DNA of 64,000 nucleotides from Oasisia sp. SBJ-2009 (Eukaryota > Annelida > Polychaeta > Sabellida > Siboglinidae): the NCBI GenBank assembly GCA_964017155.1, contig OZ024861.1:14289912-14353911 (forward strand), read 5' to 3'. Below, one piece after another: positions 59,515 to 64,000 of this stretch. The position numbers and the translations under genes were made by a program. The notes beneath the pieces were generated by a model. That model saw only the letters and a list, made by a program, of their open reading frames with translations. It was not told where the DNA came from and made no database searches. Within the stretch, counting starts at the first letter, position 1. Every line of letters begins with the position of its first letter.

Positions 59515-61725
59515 ATGTGCACGGTGTCTAACAAAATTGAAAACAGCATGCTCAATGCTTACATATGTCCACATTCCTTCACCCCACTGGCGTCAAAGAC
59601 GCAAATCCCACCGCGATGCGGTCGAGATTACAACAAAGAAACTGGCATCTGTCGCCAGGATTCGGCTGCGCGACAAAGTAATGGCGGCAAACCGGAAGAC
59701 GCGCCACAACAATACCGTGACGTCACGACATTACGGCAGACGTGCCATTTTCGTTCCCGGCGACGTCAAATTTCAAGATGGCGACGCCTTTGATCTAAGC
59801 AAACTGGGGGGGGGGGAGGCGCTTTCTTCCACGTTTACTTCGTTCTTTCAATGTTTTACTTGCGCTAGCTTATTTCGCAATAAGGTACACACATAGGACT
59901 ACAGTTGTATTATGGTACGACGGCTTGTGCGACATTCGGGTACTTTTTATGCACGATGCAAGTCAATGTGCGTGGCGTATAACACCGATTAGATTCAACA
60001 ATGCCAGACTCTCTCCATTGATTTTTAGACCAAATATATAAGGCCTGCTGCGTCCGCGCGTATTAAAACCACTGCACTACCCTACCCGCGCCTCTTGTAA
60101 TGAAGTTTCAAACCTAGGAGCAATTGAGGTTGGCTTGCATTCTGCGCAAGTGCCTAATTCTTGTCGGAAATGGAACAGAATATTCATATTCGTGTTCTCA
60201 TTCACAGTACACTGTATATGGTGCATACCACTCTTCGATGAGTTGTCTCAAAGTCTCAAGCAGCTTTCCACCTATGCCTAGGCAAATAGACGTTTGGACA
60301 GTATCTAATTTCACATTCGTACTGCTGAGCTTCAAACTACTACACTCAACGACAGAAGTTCCCTTCACTGTGTTGGCAATCTACTCTCTGCGATCTGGAA
60401 CTGTAAAACGTCTTAACGGCGACGCCACGAGGGCTGTATGCAGGCTGCGCATAGATGTATCTGAAGCATTATATGCCATTCCATGCGATAAAAGACGTTC
60501 GTTCGCATACAGTCTAGATTTACTTTGTAGTGTAATACGCTTTGTATGACGTACAATGTGTGTAGCTAGCTCAACATCAATGATTATATGATGCGACCAT
60601 TGCCTGTTAGTTGCTTTGTGGTTTCGTTTTCATATTGAACTGGCGACATGTCTGCTCTTTGGTTTCAGGTCTTCCTATTTGAGACCGACGTACGTGTGAG
60701 CGACACAGACCGTCTGAGAATGAGACGCGCGAGTAGTGATGAACCCCACGCATGTCTAGTATATCACTTCGTATTTGTCTGGGTAGTTTGGAACAACCCT
60801 TGGTTTCTCGTATGGCTCTTCGCCATCGCTGTTATGTCTAGCCGTTGGCGTTACCTGTTTGTCGGCATAGCGCTCATGACATGGCCAAAGAGCTGGCCTG
60901 TTGGCACTGATCACTGTAGCATATGCTATTGTTTCTAAGGCAATGTAACAACATATGCATTCGAACTCCGTCACTACCTAGATACAAATCTGCGTGCCGA
61001 GATATGTGTGACTGCAATCAATATGGGTCTCAAAACATCGAATGATCTCTACACTTGTCTTTGAAGGAAGACATGTCAAATGCGTACCCTTGAGTTACAC
61101 TATTGCAAAGAAAGAGGCACTTGTGTAGGTTGCCTTGGCATGCTGATTCCTAAGTATGCTGTTTCCAGTCGAGATGAATGCGTTGTGCTTGGTGTCATGA
61201 CGGTCAAAGAATCATCTACTCACCTGTATTGAGTGGGTGTATGTGTACAAGCGATAATGTGTGTGGCATTCGCCGCGCGAATGGTGCTTATGCATATCAG
61301 TTTTAATATACATTCCGCGGTGCGATCCCGGCCTCTTACACAAGTTTCGTTCTTGAAATACATCATATAACGTGAACAATAGCTCGATCAATCGTCTGAG
61401 TAAAACGTTTCGATTGTGAGAACTGCAACATCAAAACTAATGTCCACTCGCACTAGCTGTGATACATGTATCGATGTCATGCTATCGTTGATTTGATTCT
61501 CCCAGTGATCGGCCTACATTATCATCTACCTCAACATGTTATATATAAAAAAGTAACTTGATAAAAACAACGCTTCACCCACTGTCGAATGACTGTTCCG
61601 CGTCGCCAATCTTCACATCATCGGGCCTGGTCGGTCAGTAATGCTGCCAGAAGTATTCGGCCACGTGTCGCTGTATCTTCACCGGGCGCAGACACCTGAG
61701 AAAAAAACAATAAAACAGCGTTACA
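59515..61725. repeat. Satellite unit 21, beta with 40-bp deletion
   Basis: 2211 bp. CRE at 59718-59725, poly-G of 11, deletion junction at 61351/61352. It has ACGTACGTGTG near 60689. AACAGCATGCTC near its start replaces AACAGCAGGCTC and is shared with units 22 and 23. GTTTCTAAGG near 60932 introduces a TAA that shortens the local frame, as in unit 22. Confidence 0.95.
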
Positions 61726-63937
61726 ATGTGCACGGTGTCTAACAAAATTGAAAACAGCATGCTCAATGCTTACATATGTCCACATTCCTTCACCCCACTG
61801 GCGTCAAAGACGCAAATCCCACCGCGATGCGGTCGAGATTACAACAAAGAAACTGGCATCTGTCGCCAGCATTCGGCTGCGCGGCAAAGTAATGGCGGCA
61901 AACCGGAAGACGCGCCACAACAATACCGTGACGTCACGACATTACGGCAGACGTGCCATTTTCGTTCCCGGCGACGTCAAATTTCAAGATGGCGACGCCT
62001 TTGATCTAAGCAAACTGGGGGGGGGGGGAGGCGCTTTCTTCCACGTTTACTTCGTTCTTTCAATGTTTTACTTGCGCTAGCTTATTTCGCAATAAGGTAC
62101 ACACATAGGACTACTGTTGTATTATGGTACGACGGCCTGTGCGACATTCGGGTACTTTTTATGCACGATGCAAGTCAATGTGCGTGGCGTATAACACCGA
62201 TTAGATTCAACAATGCCAGACTCTCTCCATTGATTTTTAGACCAAACATATCAGGTCTGCTGCGTCCGCGCGTATTAAAACCACTGCACTACCCTACCCG
62301 CGCCTCTTGTAATGAAGTTTCAAACCTGGGAGCAATTGAGGTTGGCTTGCATTGTGCGCAAGTGCCTAATTCTTGTCGGAAATGGAACAGAATATTCATA
62401 TTCGTGTTCTCATTCACAGTACACTGTATATGGTGCATACCACTCTTCGATGAGTTGTCTCAAAGTCTCAAGCAGCTTTCCACCTATGCCTAGGCAAATA
62501 GACGTTTAGACAGTATCTAATTTCACATTCGTACTGCTGAGCTTCAAACTACTACACTCAACGACAGAAGTTCCCTTCACTGTGTTGGCAATCTACTCTC
62601 TGCGATCTGGAACTCTAAAACGTCTTAACGGCGACGCCACGAGGGCTGTATGCAGGCTGCGCGTAGATGTATCTGAAGCATTATATGCCATTCCATGCGA
62701 TAAAAGACGTTCGTTCGCATACAGTCTAGATTTACTCTGTAGTGTAATACGCTTTGTAGGACGTACAATGTGTGTAGCTAGCTCAACATCAATGATTATA
62801 TGATGCGACCATTGCCTGTTAGTTGCTTTGTGGTTTCGTTTTCATATTGAACTGGCGACATGTCTGCTCTTTGGTTTCAGGTCTTCCTATTTGAGACCGA
62901 CGTACGTGTGAGCGACACAGACCGTCTGAGAATGAGACGCGCGAGTAGTGATGAACCCCACGCATGTCTAGTATATCACTTCGTAGTTGTCTGGGTAGTT
63001 TGGAACAACCCTTGGTTTCTCGTATGGCTCTTCGCCATCGCTGTTATGTCTAGCCGTTGGCGTTACCTGTTTGTCGGCACAGCGCTCATGACACGGCCAA
63101 AGAGCTGGCCTGTTGGCACTGATCACTGTAGCATATGCTATTGTTTCTAAGGCAATGTAACAACATATGCATTCGAACTCCGTCACTACCTAGATACAAA
63201 TCTGCGTGCCGAGATATGTGTGACTGCAATCAATATGGGTCTCAAAACATCGAATGATCTCTACACTTGTCTTTGAAGGAAGACATGTCAAATGCGTACC
63301 CTTGAATTACACTATTGCAAAGAAAGAGGCACTTGTGTAGGTTGCCTTGGCATGCTGATTCCTAAGTATGCTGTTTCCAGTCGAGATGAATGCGTTGTGC
63401 TTGGTGTCATGACGGTCAAAGAATCATCTACTCACCTGTATTGAGTGGGTGTATGTGTACAAGCGATAATGTGTGTGGCATTCGCCGCGCGAATGGTGCT
63501 TATGCATATCAGTTTTAATATACATTCCGCGGTGCGATCCCGGCCTCTTACACAAGTTTCGTTCTTGAAATACATCATATAACGTGAACAATAGCTCGAT
63601 CAATCGTCTGAGTAAAACGTTTCGATTGTGAGAACTGCAACATCAAAACTAATGTCCACTCGCACTAGCTGTGTTACATGTATCGATGTCATGCTATCGT
63701 TGATTTGATTCTCCCAGTGATCGGCCTACATTATCATCTACCTCAACATGTTATATATAAAAAAGTAACTTGATAAAAACAACGCTTCACCCACTGTCGA
63801 ATGACTGTTCCGCGTCGCCAATCTTCACATCATCGGGCCTGGTCGGTCAGTAATGCTGCCAGAAGTATTCGGCCACGTGTCGCTGTATCTTCACCGGGCG
63901 CAGACACCTGAGAAAAAAACAATAAAACAGCGTTACA
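61726..63937. repeat. Satellite unit 22, beta with 40-bp deletion
   Basis: 2212 bp. CRE at 61929-61936, poly-G of 12, deletion junction at 63563/63564. It has ACGTACGTGTG near 62901. Private changes include CAAACATATCAGGTCTG near 62245 and ACGTTTAGACAG near 62502. Its length minus the poly-G and ACGT differences equals that of unit 20. Confidence 0.95.
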
Positions 63938-64000
63938 ATGTGCACGGTGTCTAACAAAATTGAAAACAGCATGCTCAATGCTTACATATGTCCACATTCC
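63938..64000. repeat. Satellite unit 23, partial
   Basis: The first 63 bp of a further unit, with the AACAGCATGCTC marker of units 21 and 22. It shows that the array continues past the window. Confidence 0.9.

Larger units (their letters stand above)
1..64000. repeat. Megasatellite array, ~2.24-kb tandem unit
   Basis: The same ~2240-bp sequence recurs head to tail across the entire window in one orientation. Plain units are 2240-2248 bp. Units with the RT insertion are 4070-4078 bp, units with the B insertion are 4015-4020 bp, and the last three complete units, which share a 40-bp deletion, are 2203-2212 bp. Neighbouring units differ by scattered substitutions and a few small indels, so the array is recently homogenised. 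No array edge is visible. Within a unit, fixed landmarks relative to the ATGTGCACGG start are: ETS core at +177, CRE palindrome at +203, AAGATGGCG at +260, poly-G tract near +292, and a splice-acceptor-like TTTGGTTTCAG near +1149. The next unit's CCAAT, CACGTG and AATAAA lie 119, 63 and 17 bp before its own start. Confidence 0.98.

Noticed and set aside
1..64000. rDNA, 5S, snRNA or histone gene cluster
   Set aside because: The array arrangement suggested one, but none of the conserved sequences of these genes was found in the unit on either strand by eye.
1..64000. CRISPR array or prokaryotic operon
   Set aside because: The repeats are 2.24 kb without short spacers. There are no ribosome binding sites or bacterial genes, and the elements are eukaryotic.

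Overview
The whole window is one eukaryotic megasatellite. A unit of about 2.24 kb is repeated head to tail from the first base to the last: 22 complete units and two partial ones. No unique flanking DNA is present. The phase used here begins each unit at an invariant ATGTGCACGG landmark, at 3825, 6066, 8308, 12383, 16398, 18639, 20885, 23126, 25371, 29442, 33462, 35703, 39781, 42025, 44265, 46507, 48748, 52818, 55064, 57312, 59515, 61726 and 63938. Long units of about 4.0-4.1 kb are ordinary units carrying one of two mobile-element insertions, each always at its own fixed site.

Insertion 'RT' (four copies: 9011, 26070, 36405, 49446) is a 1826-bp, 5'-truncated non-LTR retrotransposon of the CR1/L2 type. 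It has an open reverse transcriptase frame, a 3' stem-loop and a poly(A) signal, and is flanked by a 4-bp GTAT duplication. Insertion 'B' (three copies: 1696, 14276, 31334) is a 1.76-1.77 kb non-autonomous DNA transposon with about 25-bp terminal inverted repeats and an internal 218-bp tandem repeat. Both kinds of copy share identical junctions, so each entered one unit once and was then multiplied with the satellite.

The left 40 kb is organised as higher-order blocks that start with a B unit and end with an RT unit: B-a1-a2-RT (1-12382), B-a1-a2-a1-a2-RT (12383-29441) and B-a1-RT (29442-39780). The right part (about 40-64 kb) consists of more diverged 'beta' units with a single RT copy. It ends in a subfamily that shares a 40-bp deletion.

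The basic unit shows no convincing protein gene. Its open frames mostly lack ATG starts and are broken by a poly-G tract of 6-12 bases. Each unit does carry a compact group of metazoan promoter-type motifs: CCAAT, CACGTG, an ETS site, a perfect CRE palindrome and a YY1-type AAGATGGCG. An AATAAA element lies just upstream of that group. The unit may therefore be, or derive from, a transcription unit, but this is inference from motifs only.

The organism is very probably an animal, most likely an invertebrate. The reasons are the CR1/L2-type reverse transcriptase, the CRE/ETS/YY1 motif combination, and CpG dinucleotides that do not look depleted. The species cannot be named from the sequence. 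The only convincing protein-coding sequence in the window is the retrotransposon reverse transcriptase.
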